From positions 62,001 to 126,000 of the forward strand of contig JAVBPJ010000003.1 of assembly GCA_031549665.1 (NCBI GenBank): a DNA stretch of 64,000 nucleotides, in the 5' to 3' direction. This document shows, piece after piece, positions 33,817 through 42,835 of the stretch (the first letter of the stretch is position 1; the number at the start of each line of letters is the position of its first letter). The stretch is from Rikenella sp031549665 (GTDB taxonomy: Bacteria > Bacteroidota > Bacteroidia > Bacteroidales > Rikenellaceae). The notes under the pieces were generated by a model. The model made no database searches and had not been told where the DNA came from. It was given only the letters and a program-made list of their open reading frames with translations. A program made the translations under genes and the position numbers.

Positions 33817-35430
33817 ATGAAATCAAAAACCAAATACATTTTTGTTACCGGAGGGGTTGCCTCCTCGCTCGGAAAAGGCATCATCTCCGCCTCGCTCGGC
33901 AAGTTGCTGCAAGCGCGCGGTTATTCCGTAACCATCCAAAAGCTCGACCCCTACATCAACGTCGATCCGGGAACACTCAATCCCTACGAACACGGCGAGT
34001 GCTACGTGACCGAAGACGGGGCCGAAACCGACCTCGACCTGGGACACTACGAACGCTTTTTGGGCAAACCCACCGCGCAAGCCAACAGCGTAACCACCGG
34101 ACGGATCTACCAAAGCGTAATCAACAAGGAACGCCGCGGCGAGTTCCTCGGCAAAACCGTGCAGGTGATTCCCCACATTACCGACGAGATCAAACGACGC
34201 ATCCAGTTGCTCGGAAGCAAAGAAAAATACGACGTGGTGATCACCGAAATCGGCGGCACGGTCGGCGACATCGAAGGGCTGCCCTACATCGAAGCCGTAC
34301 GCCAGTTGCGCTACGAACTCGGGTTCGGCAACACGCTGGTGGTACACCTCACCCTGATCCCTTTCATGCGCGCCTCGGGCGAATTGAAAACCAAACCCAC
34401 GCAGCACTCCGTGAAAATGCTGCTCGAAAACGGGCTGCAACCCGACATCCTGGTGCTGCGGACCGAACAGTCGCTCACCGACGAGGTAAAACACAAAGTG
34501 GCCCTGTTCTGCAACGTGGAACGCGACGCCGTGGTCGAATCGGTCGATGTGAGCACCATCTACGAAGTGCCGTTGCGGCTGCTCGATCAGAAAATGGACA
34601 TCGTGGCCCTGCGCAAATTGGGACTCGACACCGGCCGCCCGGTCGATCTGACCGAATGGCGCCAGTTCGTCGATAAGATCAAAGAACCCAAAGGCGAGGT
34701 CAACATTGCCCTTGTGGGAAAATACATCGAACTGCCCGACGCCTACAAGTCGATCAACGAAGCCTTCATCCACGCCGGCGCCGTGAACCAGGTCAAAGTA
34801 AAGCTGCACTACGTGAAAGCCGAAAAAGTAACCGACGCCACCGCCCCGAAACTGCTTGGCGGCATGAGCGGGATCCTCGTGGCCCCCGGCTTCGGCGACC
34901 GCGGCATCGAAGGAAAGATCGCCGCCGTGAAATACGCCCGCGAGAACCGCATACCGTTCTTCGGTATTTGCCTCGGGATGCAGTGCGGCGTGATTGAATT
35001 TGCACGCAACGTATTGGGAATCAAAGATGCAAGCTCGACCGAAACGGGCGTTACCGCAGAACCCGTGATCGACCTGATGGAAGAACAAAAGGGCGTTACC
35101 GAAAAGGGTGGCACCATGCGTCTGGGGTCCTATCCCTGCGTGTTGAAAGAAGGGTCGAAAGCGATGCAGGCCTACGGCGAGTGCAACATCTCGGAGCGCC
35201 ACCGCCACCGCTACGAATTCAACGACCGCTACCTCGCCGCTTTCGAAAAAGGCGGCATGTCGGCCACGGGCATCAACCCCGAGACCGGTTTGGTCGAAGT
35301 GGTCGAAATCCCCTCGCACCCCTGGTATGTGGGCGTGCAGTACCACCCCGAGTACAAAAGCACGGTGGTGAATCCTCACCCGCTCTTTGTCGACTTCGTT
35401 AAAGCCGCCATTCACCACTCCGTAAAATAG
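33817..35430 (+). CDS. pyrG: CTP synthase
   Basis: This 537-residue enzyme aminates UTP to CTP using glutamine and ATP. The N-terminal synthetase domain shows KYIFVTGGVASSLGKGI (P-loop), the Mg site in DPYINVDPGTLNPYEHGE, and VTEIGGTVGDIE. The C-terminal class I glutaminase domain has the nucleophile Cys in FFGICLGMQCGVIEFAR and the His-Glu pair in VQYHPEYKS. Length is standard. It lies between the DUF349 gene and yidC with short gaps (15 and 13 bases), so the three are probably one transcript ending at the terminator at 37295. Confidence 0.98.
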   Translation: MKSKTKYIFVTGGVASSLGKGIISASLGKLLQARGYSVTIQKLDPYINVDPGTLNPYEHGECYVTEDGAETDLDLGHYERFLGKPTAQANSVTTGRIYQSVINKERRGEFLGKTVQVIPHITDEIKRRIQLLGSKEKYDVVITEIGGTVGDIEGLPYIEAVRQLRYELGFGNTLVVHLTLIPFMRASGELKTKPTQHSVKMLLENGLQPDILVLRTEQSLTDEVKHKVALFCNVERDAVVESVDVSTIYEVPLRLLDQKMDIVALRKLGLDTGRPVDLTEWRQFVDKIKEPKGEVNIALVGKYIELPDAYKSINEAFIHAGAVNQVKVKLHYVKAEKVTDATAPKLLGGMSGILVAPGFGDRGIEGKIAAVKYARENRIPFFGICLGMQCGVIEFARNVLGIKDASSTETGVTAEPVIDLMEEQKGVTEKGGTMRLGSYPCVLKEGSKAMQAYGECNISERHRHRYEFNDRYLAAFEKGGMSATGINPETGLVEVVEIPSHPWYVGVQYHPEYKSTVVNPHPLFVDFVKAAIHHSVK

Positions 35431-35443
35431 CCTCTTCAGTCAG

Positions 35444-37282
35444 ATGAATAAAAACACCCTGATCTTCCTGCTTTCGGCAGGCGTAATCCTTTTTGGATTC
35501 AGCTGGTACAACAACAAACAATACGCCGAACGGGTAAAGGAACAGCAGCGGCTCGATTCGATCGAGCTGGCCAACCGTCCCGTGGTGGCCGAAAACGAAC
35601 CCGCCACAGCGCCCGACAGCCTGTTTGTCCAGGCTGCCGCCGCGCAGTCCGATACGCTGCAACAACCCGCCGCGGGCACGCTGACGGCCGCCCGTCAGGG
35701 CAAGGAGCAATTTTCGGTACTGGAAAACGACCAGGTGCGTATCTCCCTGTCGAACAAGGGGGGGCGCGTGGCCTCGGTGCGGTTGAAGGAGTACAAAACC
35801 TACAAGGGCGACTCGCTGATGCTGTTCCGTCCCGACGGATCGACTTTCGGACTGAACAACCTGTGCCTGCCCCAGCCCATCCACACGGCCGATTACTACT
35901 TTGAACTGGCCGAAAGCAGCGCCGAACACGCGGTGTACCGCCTGCGCGTCGATTCGGCCTCGTACCTCGACTTCGTCTACACGCTCAAGCCCAACTACGG
36001 CCTCGATTTCCGGATCGATCTTTCCCACCTGGAGGGCGTGATTCCCCGCAACCAGCCCGACCTTGTGGTCGATTGGGCCCTGCTGGCTCCCAAGCAGGAA
36101 AAGGGGTTCGACAACGAAAACAACTACACCACGGTCGCCTACCGCACCCCGAGCGAGACCACGATCGAGGAGCTGGGTGCGGGAACCGGCCGCAAAGAGG
36201 AAGAGATTACCACCAAGGTAAACTGGGTGGCTTTCAAACAGCAGTTCTTCTCGTCGATTCTCGTGGCCAAGGAGTCTTTCTCCGCCTCGCACATCGCCTA
36301 CGAGACGTTCCAGCCCACCGACACCCTGATCAAAGCCTTCAAGGCCGAACTCACCCTCCCCTACCAACTGAACACCCAGGGCTACGACCTGACGTTCTAT
36401 TTCGGGCCGAACAAATACTCGGTACTCAAAAAATACGGCGACCTGGAGTTCCAAAAACTGGTGCCGCTCGGCTGGTGGATCATCGGCTGGATCAACCGCT
36501 GGGTGGTGATCCCCGTGTTCGACTTCCTGGGCGGACACATTGCCAGTTTCGGGCTGATTATCCTGATCCTCACCCTGTTGATCAAGATCGTAATCTTCCC
36601 GCTCACCTACAAGTCGTACCTGTCGACCGCCAAAATGCGCGTGCTGAAGCCCGACATCGACAAAATCAACGAAAAGTATCCCAAGAAAGAGGATGCGATG
36701 AAGAAACAGCAGGCCACCATGGAGGTCTACCGCTCGGCGGGGGTCAACCCCATGGGCGGATGCCTGCCGCTGCTGATCCAGATGCCGATCCTGATCGCCA
36801 TGTTCCGCTTCTTCCCCGCCTCGATCGAGCTGCGCGGCGAATCGTTCCTGTGGGCCGACGACCTGTCGTCGTACGACAGCATCCTGAACCTGCCTTTCAA
36901 CATTCCGTTCTATGGCGACCACATCAGCCTCTTCACGTTGCTGATGGCCGTGTCGGTGTACCTCTCGTCGAAGATCAACTTCTCGCAAACGGCCGGCATG
37001 AGCAACAACCAAATGCCCGGCATGAAGTTCATGATGCTCTACCTGATGCCCGTGATGCTGCTGCTGTGGTTCAACAACTACTCGGCCGGGCTGAGCTACT
37101 ACTACCTGCTTTCGAACGTCATCACCATCGGGCAGACGGTCGCCTTCCGCTCGCTGGTGGACGACAAAAAACTCCATGCCCAAATGAAAGAGAACGCCAA
37201 AAAGCCGCGTAAAAAATCGAAATGGCAGGAACGCCTGGAAGAGATGCAAAAACAGCAGCAACAACAGGCCAGACGCAAATAA
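35444..37282 (+). CDS. yidC: Membrane protein insertase YidC
   Basis: This 612-residue inner-membrane protein has an N-terminal signal anchor (residues 5-21). A large periplasmic beta-sandwich domain (about 60-340) follows, with FSVLENDQVRISLSNKGGRV. The conserved five-helix insertase core begins near 355 (VVIPVFDFLGGHIASFGLIILILTLLIKI), with AGVNPMGGCLPLLIQMPILIAMF and the last helices near 505-560. The tail is very basic and Gln-rich (KKPRKKSKWQERLEEMQKQQQQ), suited to ribosome contact. It inserts membrane proteins alone or with SecYEG. It is the last gene before a strong terminator. Confidence 0.97.
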   Translation: MNKNTLIFLLSAGVILFGFSWYNNKQYAERVKEQQRLDSIELANRPVVAENEPATAPDSLFVQAAAAQSDTLQQPAAGTLTAARQGKEQFSVLENDQVRISLSNKGGRVASVRLKEYKTYKGDSLMLFRPDGSTFGLNNLCLPQPIHTADYYFELAESSAEHAVYRLRVDSASYLDFVYTLKPNYGLDFRIDLSHLEGVIPRNQPDLVVDWALLAPKQEKGFDNENNYTTVAYRTPSETTIEELGAGTGRKEEEITTKVNWVAFKQQFFSSILVAKESFSASHIAYETFQPTDTLIKAFKAELTLPYQLNTQGYDLTFYFGPNKYSVLKKYGDLEFQKLVPLGWWIIGWINRWVVIPVFDFLGGHIASFGLIILILTLLIKIVIFPLTYKSYLSTAKMRVLKPDIDKINEKYPKKEDAMKKQQATMEVYRSAGVNPMGGCLPLLIQMPILIAMFRFFPASIELRGESFLWADDLSSYDSILNLPFNIPFYGDHISLFTLLMAVSVYLSSKINFSQTAGMSNNQMPGMKFMMLYLMPVMLLLWFNNYSAGLSYYYLLSNVITIGQTVAFRSLVDDKKLHAQMKENAKKPRKKSKWQERLEEMQKQQQQQARRK

Positions 37283-37294
37283 AACGCTAATACG

Positions 37295-37327
37295 GTGGAG
37301 AGGAACAGGAAAACCTCTCCACTTTTT
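37295..37327 (+). terminator. Terminator after yidC
   Basis: GTGGAGAGG (37295-37303) pairs perfectly with CCTCTCCAC (37314-37322) and TTTTT follows. It closes the DUF349-pyrG-yidC unit. Confidence 0.85.
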
Positions 37328-37359
37328 CCATCCACCCCGCCTGTTCCAACACCTCCCCG

Positions 37360-38019
37360 ATGTACCGGATTGTCATTTTGCTGGCCCTGTTGCTGGGCGT
37401 TCCGTTTTCCGCCCGTTCGCAAAGCCGCGACGAGTTGCTCGGCAAAGCGGCGGTGGCGCAGGACACCCTGCATTGGGCGGTGCGCGAGGATGGTTATATC
37501 CTGCGGCGCGAGGCCTCGGAAGCCTTCGACCGCATGCAGCGGGCGGCCCGCAGGAAACGGATCCGGCTAACCATCGTTTCGGCCTACCGTCCCTTCGAGC
37601 GACAGGTTTTCCTGTGGGAACGCAAATGGAACGCCACCGAGCGTTCCGTGCTGAACGACACGCTCCGCGCCGTCGACATCCTGCAATACAGCTCCATGCC
37701 GGGGACTTCGCGGCACCATTGGGGAACCGATATGGACCTGAACAGCGTGGAACCGGCCTATTTCGAAAAGCGCAAGGGCCGCCGGATATACCGCTGGCTG
37801 ACCGCCCACGCTGCGGAATATGGATTTTTTCAGCCCTACTCGCCCGGACGAACCAAAGGATATGCCGACGAACCGTGGCACTGGAGTTATGCGCCGCTCT
37901 CGAAGCCTTACCTGGATTGCTACCTGCAAACGATCGGCTGCGACGACCTGCGCGGGTTCGCGGGAGACCATACCGCGCCGCAAATCGACGTGATCGGCCG
38001 CTGGGTCGATATCCGCTGA
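37360..38019 (+). CDS. M15-family D-alanyl-D-alanine carboxypeptidase
   Basis: This 219-residue periplasmic peptidase has a short signal peptide (1-20, ending SARSQ). The VanY/M15B zinc site is present: SRHHWGTDMDLN gives the first His and the Asp, and DEPWHWSY supplies the Glu base and second His. SAYRPFERQ is the conserved substrate loop preceding them. Such enzymes trim the terminal D-Ala of peptidoglycan stem peptides. Vancomycin resistance is not implied, as no vanH/A/X genes are present. It follows the yidC terminator, so it probably has its own promoter, which I could not identify. Confidence 0.87.
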   Translation: MYRIVILLALLLGVPFSARSQSRDELLGKAAVAQDTLHWAVREDGYILRREASEAFDRMQRAARRKRIRLTIVSAYRPFERQVFLWERKWNATERSVLNDTLRAVDILQYSSMPGTSRHHWGTDMDLNSVEPAYFEKRKGRRIYRWLTAHAAEYGFFQPYSPGRTKGYADEPWHWSYAPLSKPYLDCYLQTIGCDDLRGFAGDHTAPQIDVIGRWVDIR

Positions 38020-38142
38020 CGATTTATCGCGGGCCGCGCGATTATTTGTAGGGCTATTTACGCGGCCGCATCATTGGCCTCTGGCCCGGCCCTCCCCTCT
38101 TTGTGAATTCGCGCGGAATGTGCATGATGGATACATACGTTT

Positions 38143-38173
38143 CCGCCGTTCCCGCTTTTGGCGGGAACGGCGG
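38143..38173. terminator. Hairpin between convergent M15 peptidase and korB
   Basis: CCGCCGTTCCCGC (38143-38155) and its exact complement (38161-38173) flank a TTTTG loop. No T-run follows on either strand, so terminator strength is uncertain. Confidence 0.5.
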
Positions 38174-38204
38174 TTCACGATAGGTTCCGTTTCGGACGGA
38201 GGGG

Positions 38205-39227
38205 TTATTTCACCTCCCACGTTTCGCCGCTGTGGAGCAGCTGGTCGACGTTGAAGATTTTGGCCCGCTGGCGCACCTCGATCAGTTGGTCGCGCACGCA
38301 GTCGTCGTAGGTTTGGTCGCTCACGCAGCGGATCACGCCCAGGGCGACGGGCAGTTCGGGCGCTTTCATGTTCACCAGCATCATGTGGATCCCCGGATTG
38401 GGTTCCTGCGCGTTGTGTACCAGAACATCGCTGCGCGTGATGCCGTTTTCGCCGATGGTTACCGCCTTGAGTTTCAATCCGTCGAGGATCAGCCCCTTGT
38501 TGCGTTCGCGGCCGAAGATCATCGGTTCGCCGTGGCGCAGCACGATGGTCTGGTCGTCGCGCACCTCTCGGTTCAGGTAGGTGTCGTAGGCTTTGTCGTT
38601 GAAAATCACGCAATTTTGCAGAATTTCCACCACCGAAGTCCCGTCGTTTTTAGCCGCCGCCACCAGGCACTCCTTGGTCAGCTCCACCTCGACGTCGACC
38701 GAGCGGGCGAAGAAAGTTCCACGCGCACCCAACACGATTTCACCCGGCGAAAAGGGGTGTTCGACGGTGCCGAAAGGCGACGTTTTGGTGATCTTGCCCA
38801 ACGGCGAGGTGGGCGAATACTGTCCCTTGGTCAGGCCGTAGATTTGGTTGTTGAACAGCAGGATGTTGATGTCGATGTTGCGACGAATGGCGTGGATAAA
38901 GTGGTTGCCGCCAATGGCCAGCGAGTCGCCGTCGCCCGTGGCCATCCATACCGACAGCGTGGGGTTGGCCACTTTCACGCCGGTAGCCAGCGCCGCCGCA
39001 CGGCCGTGGATGCCGTGAAACCCGTAGGTTTGCAGGTAGTAGGGAAAACGGCTCGAACAGCCGATGCCCGACACGAACGTAAATCGCTCGTGGCCGTAGT
39101 TCAGCGCCTCGGCCACTTCGGGCAGGGCTTTGAGGGTCGAGGTGAGGATGGCGTGATCGCCGCAGCCCGGACACCATTTTACCTCTTGATCCGACTTGAA
39201 ATCCTGGGGGGTGTATCTAAAGGTCAT
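38205..39227 (-). CDS. korB: 2-oxoacid:ferredoxin oxidoreductase beta subunit (KorB-like)
   Basis: This 340-residue subunit carries thiamine pyrophosphate and an iron-sulfur cluster. VKWCPGCGDHAILTS (Cys19, Cys22) and FVSGIGCSSRFPYYL supply cysteines. ATGDGDSLAIGGNHFIHAIRRN...LLFNNQIYGLTKGQ is the TPP/Mg motif. With KorA it oxidatively decarboxylates a 2-oxoacid, most likely 2-oxoglutarate, to the acyl-CoA and reduces ferredoxin. This replaces the aerobic dehydrogenase complex in anaerobes. It follows korA by 7 bases and is the last gene of the operon. The 2-oxoglutarate assignment is by similarity and could be another 2-oxoacid. Confidence 0.9.
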   Translation of the reverse strand: MTFRYTPQDFKSDQEVKWCPGCGDHAILTSTLKALPEVAEALNYGHERFTFVSGIGCSSRFPYYLQTYGFHGIHGRAAALATGVKVANPTLSVWMATGDGDSLAIGGNHFIHAIRRNIDINILLFNNQIYGLTKGQYSPTSPLGKITKTSPFGTVEHPFSPGEIVLGARGTFFARSVDVEVELTKECLVAAAKNDGTSVVEILQNCVIFNDKAYDTYLNREVRDDQTIVLRHGEPMIFGRERNKGLILDGLKLKAVTIGENGITRSDVLVHNAQEPNPGIHMMLVNMKAPELPVALGVIRCVSDQTYDDCVRDQLIEVRQRAKIFNVDQLLHSGETWEVK

Positions 39228-39234
39228 TATGCGC

Positions 39235-41076
39235 TTATTTTTCGGGGGTTGAAAGCAATGAACTAAAGTGTTGCTTCAGTTCGATCACGGTGAAAGGTAA
39301 TCCTTGTATTTTATTGTATTGCAGATAGTTGAATTTTTGAAAACTCATGCGCAAATAGTTGGCGAATTGTCCGGCGTTCAGCTCGCATACCACGATTCGG
39401 TCGAAGCGTTCGAAAATCGCTTCGACCCCGCGCGGCAGGGGATGGATTTGGGCGAAGTGGCAGTGCGAAACGCTTTTGCCTTCGGCCCGCAGTTCGTCCA
39501 CCGCGCTGCGCAGTCCGCCGTAGGTGCCGCCCCACCCCACCACGAGCAGTTGGCCCTGCGGGTCGCCGTACACGGTCTGTTCCGGCAGGAAATCGGCCAC
39601 GCGGTTCACTTTGGCCGCCCGCGTCTCAACCATCCGCTGGTGGTTTTGGGGGTCGTGCGATACGCTTCCCTTGACAAAATCTTTCTCCAACCCGCCCACA
39701 CGGTGTTCGCAACCGGGAGTTCCCGGCAACGCCCAACTGCGGGCCAGCCGTTCGGCGTCGCGTTTATAAGGCAGGTAGCCCTCTTCGGGCCGCTCGGTAA
39801 TCAGCGGCGGATGGATAGCCGGATAGTCGTTCGTGGAGGGGATGAGCCACGCTTCGGAACCGTTGGCGATGTAGCCGTCCGAGAGCAGCAGCACGGGGGT
39901 CATGTGTTCCATCGCCACACGGGCCGCGGTGAATGCGGCGTCGAAACATTGCGACGGACTGGTGGCGGCCATCACCACCAACGGACACTCGCCGTTGCGG
40001 CCCCACAGGGCTTGCGACAGGTCGGCCTGTTCGGTTTTGGTGGGGAGTCCCGTCGAGGGGCCTCCGCGCTGTACGTTGACCACTACCAGCGGCAGCTCGG
40101 TCATCACGGCCAGCCCCAGCGCTTCGGACATCAGCGACAGCCCCGGACCCGAGGTGGTGGTTACGCCCAGATTGCCGGCGTACGACGCGCCGATGGCCGT
40201 ACAGATGCCGGCTATTTCGTCCTCGACCTGCAGGGTTTTCACGCCCAAGTCTTTCCGTTTGGCCAGCTCTTCGAGGATCGAGGTGGCGGGGGTGATGGGG
40301 TACGAACCGCAAAAGAGCGACCGGCCCGACTTTTCGCTGGCGGCGATCAAACCCCACGCAACGGCCTGGTTGCCCGAAATGGTGCGGTAAAGCCCCTTGG
40401 GAAGTTCCGCCGCGGGAACCTGGCACGTGGAGGCGAATTGGTGGCTGTTGGCGGCGAAATTGATGCCTGCCTGCAGGGCCAGTCGGTTGGCTTCGGCCAG
40501 TTCGGGGCGTTTCTTGAATTTATGCTCCAGGTAGCGTTCGGTGTGTTCCGTAGGGCGGTCGTACAGGTAGTAGCAGACTCCCAGCGCGAACATGTTTTTG
40601 CATTTGGCCACGCTTCGGGCGTCGAGGCCGGTGGCGGCCAGTGCTTCGCGGGTCATCGAGGTGATGGGGGCCTGAATGATGTTGTAGTCGGTCAGGGCCA
40701 GTTCGGCAAAGGGATCTTCGGTGCCGAGTCCCGCCTTTTCGAGCGCTTTTTCGGTAAAGCTGTCGATGTCGCACAGGATGGTGGCTCCCTTTTTGAGCCA
40801 TTGGCGGTTGACCTTCAGCGCCACGGGATTCATGGCCACCAGCAGGTCGCAATAGTCGCCCGAGGTGAGTACCGGCTGGCTGCCGATGTGAACCTGAAAA
40901 CCCGATACGCCGGCTGCGGTTCCTTGGGGAGCGCGTATTTCGGACGGAAAATCGGGGAACGTGGCGATGCTGTTGCCCATCAGGGCCGACGTGTCGCTGA
41001 AGAGCGTTCCGGTGAGCTGCATGCCGTCTCCCGAATCGCCGGAAAATCGGATCACTACATCGTGGGCTTCTTGCAT
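39235..41076 (-). CDS. korA: 2-oxoacid:ferredoxin oxidoreductase alpha subunit (gamma-alpha fusion, KorA-like)
   Basis: This 613-residue subunit is fused. The N-terminal gamma domain (about 1-190) has RFSGDSGDGMQLTGTLF. The pyrimidine-binding alpha domain follows (about 215-460) with GLIAASEKSGRSLFCGSYPITPATSILEELAK, VEDEIAGICTAIGASYAG and TTSGPGLSLMSEALGLAV, and a transketolase C-terminal-like domain ends the protein. The fusion of gamma and alpha is the common form in Bacteroidota and archaeal KorA. It sits 36 bases after the DHOD-like gene and 7 bases before korB, so all are one transcript. Substrate is probably 2-oxoglutarate. Confidence 0.9.
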   Translation of the reverse strand: MQEAHDVVIRFSGDSGDGMQLTGTLFSDTSALMGNSIATFPDFPSEIRAPQGTAAGVSGFQVHIGSQPVLTSGDYCDLLVAMNPVALKVNRQWLKKGATILCDIDSFTEKALEKAGLGTEDPFAELALTDYNIIQAPITSMTREALAATGLDARSVAKCKNMFALGVCYYLYDRPTEHTERYLEHKFKKRPELAEANRLALQAGINFAANSHQFASTCQVPAAELPKGLYRTISGNQAVAWGLIAASEKSGRSLFCGSYPITPATSILEELAKRKDLGVKTLQVEDEIAGICTAIGASYAGNLGVTTTSGPGLSLMSEALGLAVMTELPLVVVNVQRGGPSTGLPTKTEQADLSQALWGRNGECPLVVMAATSPSQCFDAAFTAARVAMEHMTPVLLLSDGYIANGSEAWLIPSTNDYPAIHPPLITERPEEGYLPYKRDAERLARSWALPGTPGCEHRVGGLEKDFVKGSVSHDPQNHQRMVETRAAKVNRVADFLPEQTVYGDPQGQLLVVGWGGTYGGLRSAVDELRAEGKSVSHCHFAQIHPLPRGVEAIFERFDRIVVCELNAGQFANYLRMSFQKFNYLQYNKIQGLPFTVIELKQHFSSLLSTPEK

Positions 41077-41112
41077 AGAAAGCGGGAAATTTTAGAGGGG
41101 GGGTGGGATGGA

Positions 41113-42096
41113 CTACCGTTCGTGGTTCGAGTAGTACTTCATGAATTGGATCCGTTCGTAGGCTTGCGTGTCGCCGATCCGTTCGGCGTTCATCGATCCG
41201 GCAAAATCGGCGATCGTGTGGTGATGATGGCGCTCCATCCATTCGCGGATAAATTGGTTCATCTGTTCGATCACGGCGGTGCCTTTCTCGTACACCACGC
41301 TGGCCACTTCAACGGCGGCCGCTCCGGCCAGCAGGGCTTTCACGGCTCCTTTGCCGTCGTGGATGCCGGTCGAAACGGCCACGTCGATCAGGGGAAGTTG
41401 GGCGTTGACCAGTCCGGCCCAGCGCAGCACGTTCGACAGTTCGCTCGGGTGGCTGAAAATCTCGCCCGCCTTTACCCTGCCCGATTCGATGTCGAAATCG
41501 AGGGGGTAGAAACGATTGAAGAGCGTTACTCCCTTCACGCCCCGGTAGTAAAGTTCGCGGACGATGGCCAGCGGATTGGTGAATCCCTGCCCGAGTTTGA
41601 CGGCTAGCGGCAGCGAGGTGGCGGCTTTCACGGCCTCGACAATTTCGAGGTAATGGTGTTCAAACACCGTCCCGTCGATCTCCTTGTCCGTGGGCAGCAG
41701 GGCGATGTTCAGCTCCAGCGCGTCGGCGCCCGCGGCTTCGAGGGTTTTGGCAAAGTTGACCCATTTGCCGCTTCGGTGGCAGTGGATGCTGGCGATCACC
41801 GGCAGGGAGGGGCACTCGGCCTTTACGTCGCGGATCAGATGGACGTACTGGCCCAGGCTGTTTTCCGACACGTAGCGGCTGATGTAGTCGGCCGCTTCGG
41901 GGTAGTCGCTGTATTGGTCGATCTGGGCGGCTTCGTGCAGGATTTGCTCTTCGAAAATCGATTTCAGGACCACGGCTCCGGCTCCGGCCTGATGGGCCTG
42001 GCAAATGCGGTCGAGGGTGGCTGTCATTCCCGAGCTGCTTAGCACGACGGGCGATTTGAGTTTCAGGCCCAGGTAGGTGGTTTCTATTCGTTTCAT
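41113..42096 (-). CDS. Dihydroorotate dehydrogenase-like flavoprotein
   Basis: This 327-residue TIM-barrel protein starts METTYLGLKLKSPVVLSSSG-like (residues 4-22). It contains ALELNIALLP, LAVKLGQGFTNP, GVKGVTLFNRFYPLDFD and DVAVSTGIHDGKGAVKALLAGAAAVEVAS, the FMN-phosphate region of the DHOD fold. The usual PyrD catalytic Cys/Ser loop pattern is not clear. Genomes of this group usually carry a separate true pyrD, so this is annotated only as DHOD-like. It lies between yggS and korA. An unidentified flavin-dependent reaction tied to ferredoxin metabolism is possible but not shown. Confidence 0.82.
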   Translation of the reverse strand: MKRIETTYLGLKLKSPVVLSSSGMTATLDRICQAHQAGAGAVVLKSIFEEQILHEAAQIDQYSDYPEAADYISRYVSENSLGQYVHLIRDVKAECPSLPVIASIHCHRSGKWVNFAKTLEAAGADALELNIALLPTDKEIDGTVFEHHYLEIVEAVKAATSLPLAVKLGQGFTNPLAIVRELYYRGVKGVTLFNRFYPLDFDIESGRVKAGEIFSHPSELSNVLRWAGLVNAQLPLIDVAVSTGIHDGKGAVKALLAGAAAVEVASVVYEKGTAVIEQMNQFIREWMERHHHHTIADFAGSMNAERIGDTQAYERIQFMKYYSNHER

Positions 42097-42121
42097 GGGA
42101 TAATGAGATTAATAAAGATTG

Positions 42122-42772
42122 TCAGCGGTTTCCGAACAGGTCGGTTCCGATCCGCACAAGGGTGGTTCCATGGCGCAGGGCCAGCGGGTAGTCGCCGGAC
42201 ATCCCCATCGACAGGGTATCGAACGAAGGGAAATAGCGCTCCCGAAAGCGAAGGTACGTGGCTTCGAGGTCTGCGAATTCCTGTTCAATTTGTCCGGTGT
42301 CATCGGTGTAGGTGGCCATGCCCATCAGTCCGCGGGGTCGGAGGTGGGTGAACGGTTCAAACGCCTTTTGCTGCAAAAGTTGTTCCAAGTCGCCGGCCCT
42401 CCATCCGAATTTGCTCTCCTCGCGCGCAATGTGCAGTTGGAGCAGGATGTCCACCGTGCGGCCGATCTTTTCGGCCTCTTGGTCGATGGCCCGGGCCAGG
42501 TGGAGCGAATCGACCGAGTGGATCAACTCGACGACGGGCAAAATGAGCTTGATTTTGTTGGTTTGCAGATGGCCTACCAAGTGCCAGCGGATGTCTTTGG
42601 GCAGCTCGGCGGCTTTGGCCGCCAGCTCCTGCGGACGGCTTTCGCCGAAGATCCGCTGCCCGGCCCGGTAGGCTTCCATAATGGCCTCGTTGGGCTGGAA
42701 TTTCGACACGGCCACCAACTCGACCCCCGCGGGAAGGGTGTTGCGCAGTTGGAGCAGGCGGTCGCGAATCAT
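42122..42772 (-). CDS. PLP homeostasis protein YggS/ProSC
   Basis: The ATG at 42772 (MIRDRLLQLRNTL) gives 216 residues, the normal size. The open frame extends far upstream across the C69 gene, but only this part is the protein. It is a fold-type III pyridoxal-phosphate barrel, with Lys24 in LVAVSKFQPNEAI and the conserved FGESRPQEL, WHLVGHLQTNK, IHSVDS, FGWRAG, GLMGMATY and SMGMSGDYPLALRHGTTLVRIG. It buffers free PLP and has no known catalytic turnover. It is the first gene of the yggS-DHOD-like-korA-korB operon and starts 63 bases from the divergent C69 gene. Confidence 0.94.
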   Translation of the reverse strand: MIRDRLLQLRNTLPAGVELVAVSKFQPNEAIMEAYRAGQRIFGESRPQELAAKAAELPKDIRWHLVGHLQTNKIKLILPVVELIHSVDSLHLARAIDQEAEKIGRTVDILLQLHIAREESKFGWRAGDLEQLLQQKAFEPFTHLRPRGLMGMATYTDDTGQIEQEFADLEATYLRFRERYFPSFDTLSMGMSGDYPLALRHGTTLVRIGTDLFGNR

Positions 42773-42796
42773 GGTCGGAGTCTCGAAAAAAGAGGC

Positions 42797-42804
42797 TATA
42801 TTTG
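42797..42804 (+). promoter_or_regulatory. -7 box of the C69 dipeptidase gene
   Basis: TATATTTG fits TAnnTTTG exactly and lies 31 bases before ATG 42836. No good -33 TTTG is seen upstream. Confidence 0.5.
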
Positions 42805-42835
42805 CCTCTTCGACAAACAAAATTAGACCTTTCCA

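Noticed and set aside
37360..38019. Vancomycin-resistance VanY
   Set aside because: Although the M15 fold matches, no vanRS or vanHAX genes are near, and such carboxypeptidases are common housekeeping enzymes.
39304..41607. 767-residue plus-strand ORF opposite korA and the DHOD-like gene
   Set aside because: It spans two genes recognised on the other strand and shows the composition of a complement frame, with no family motif.
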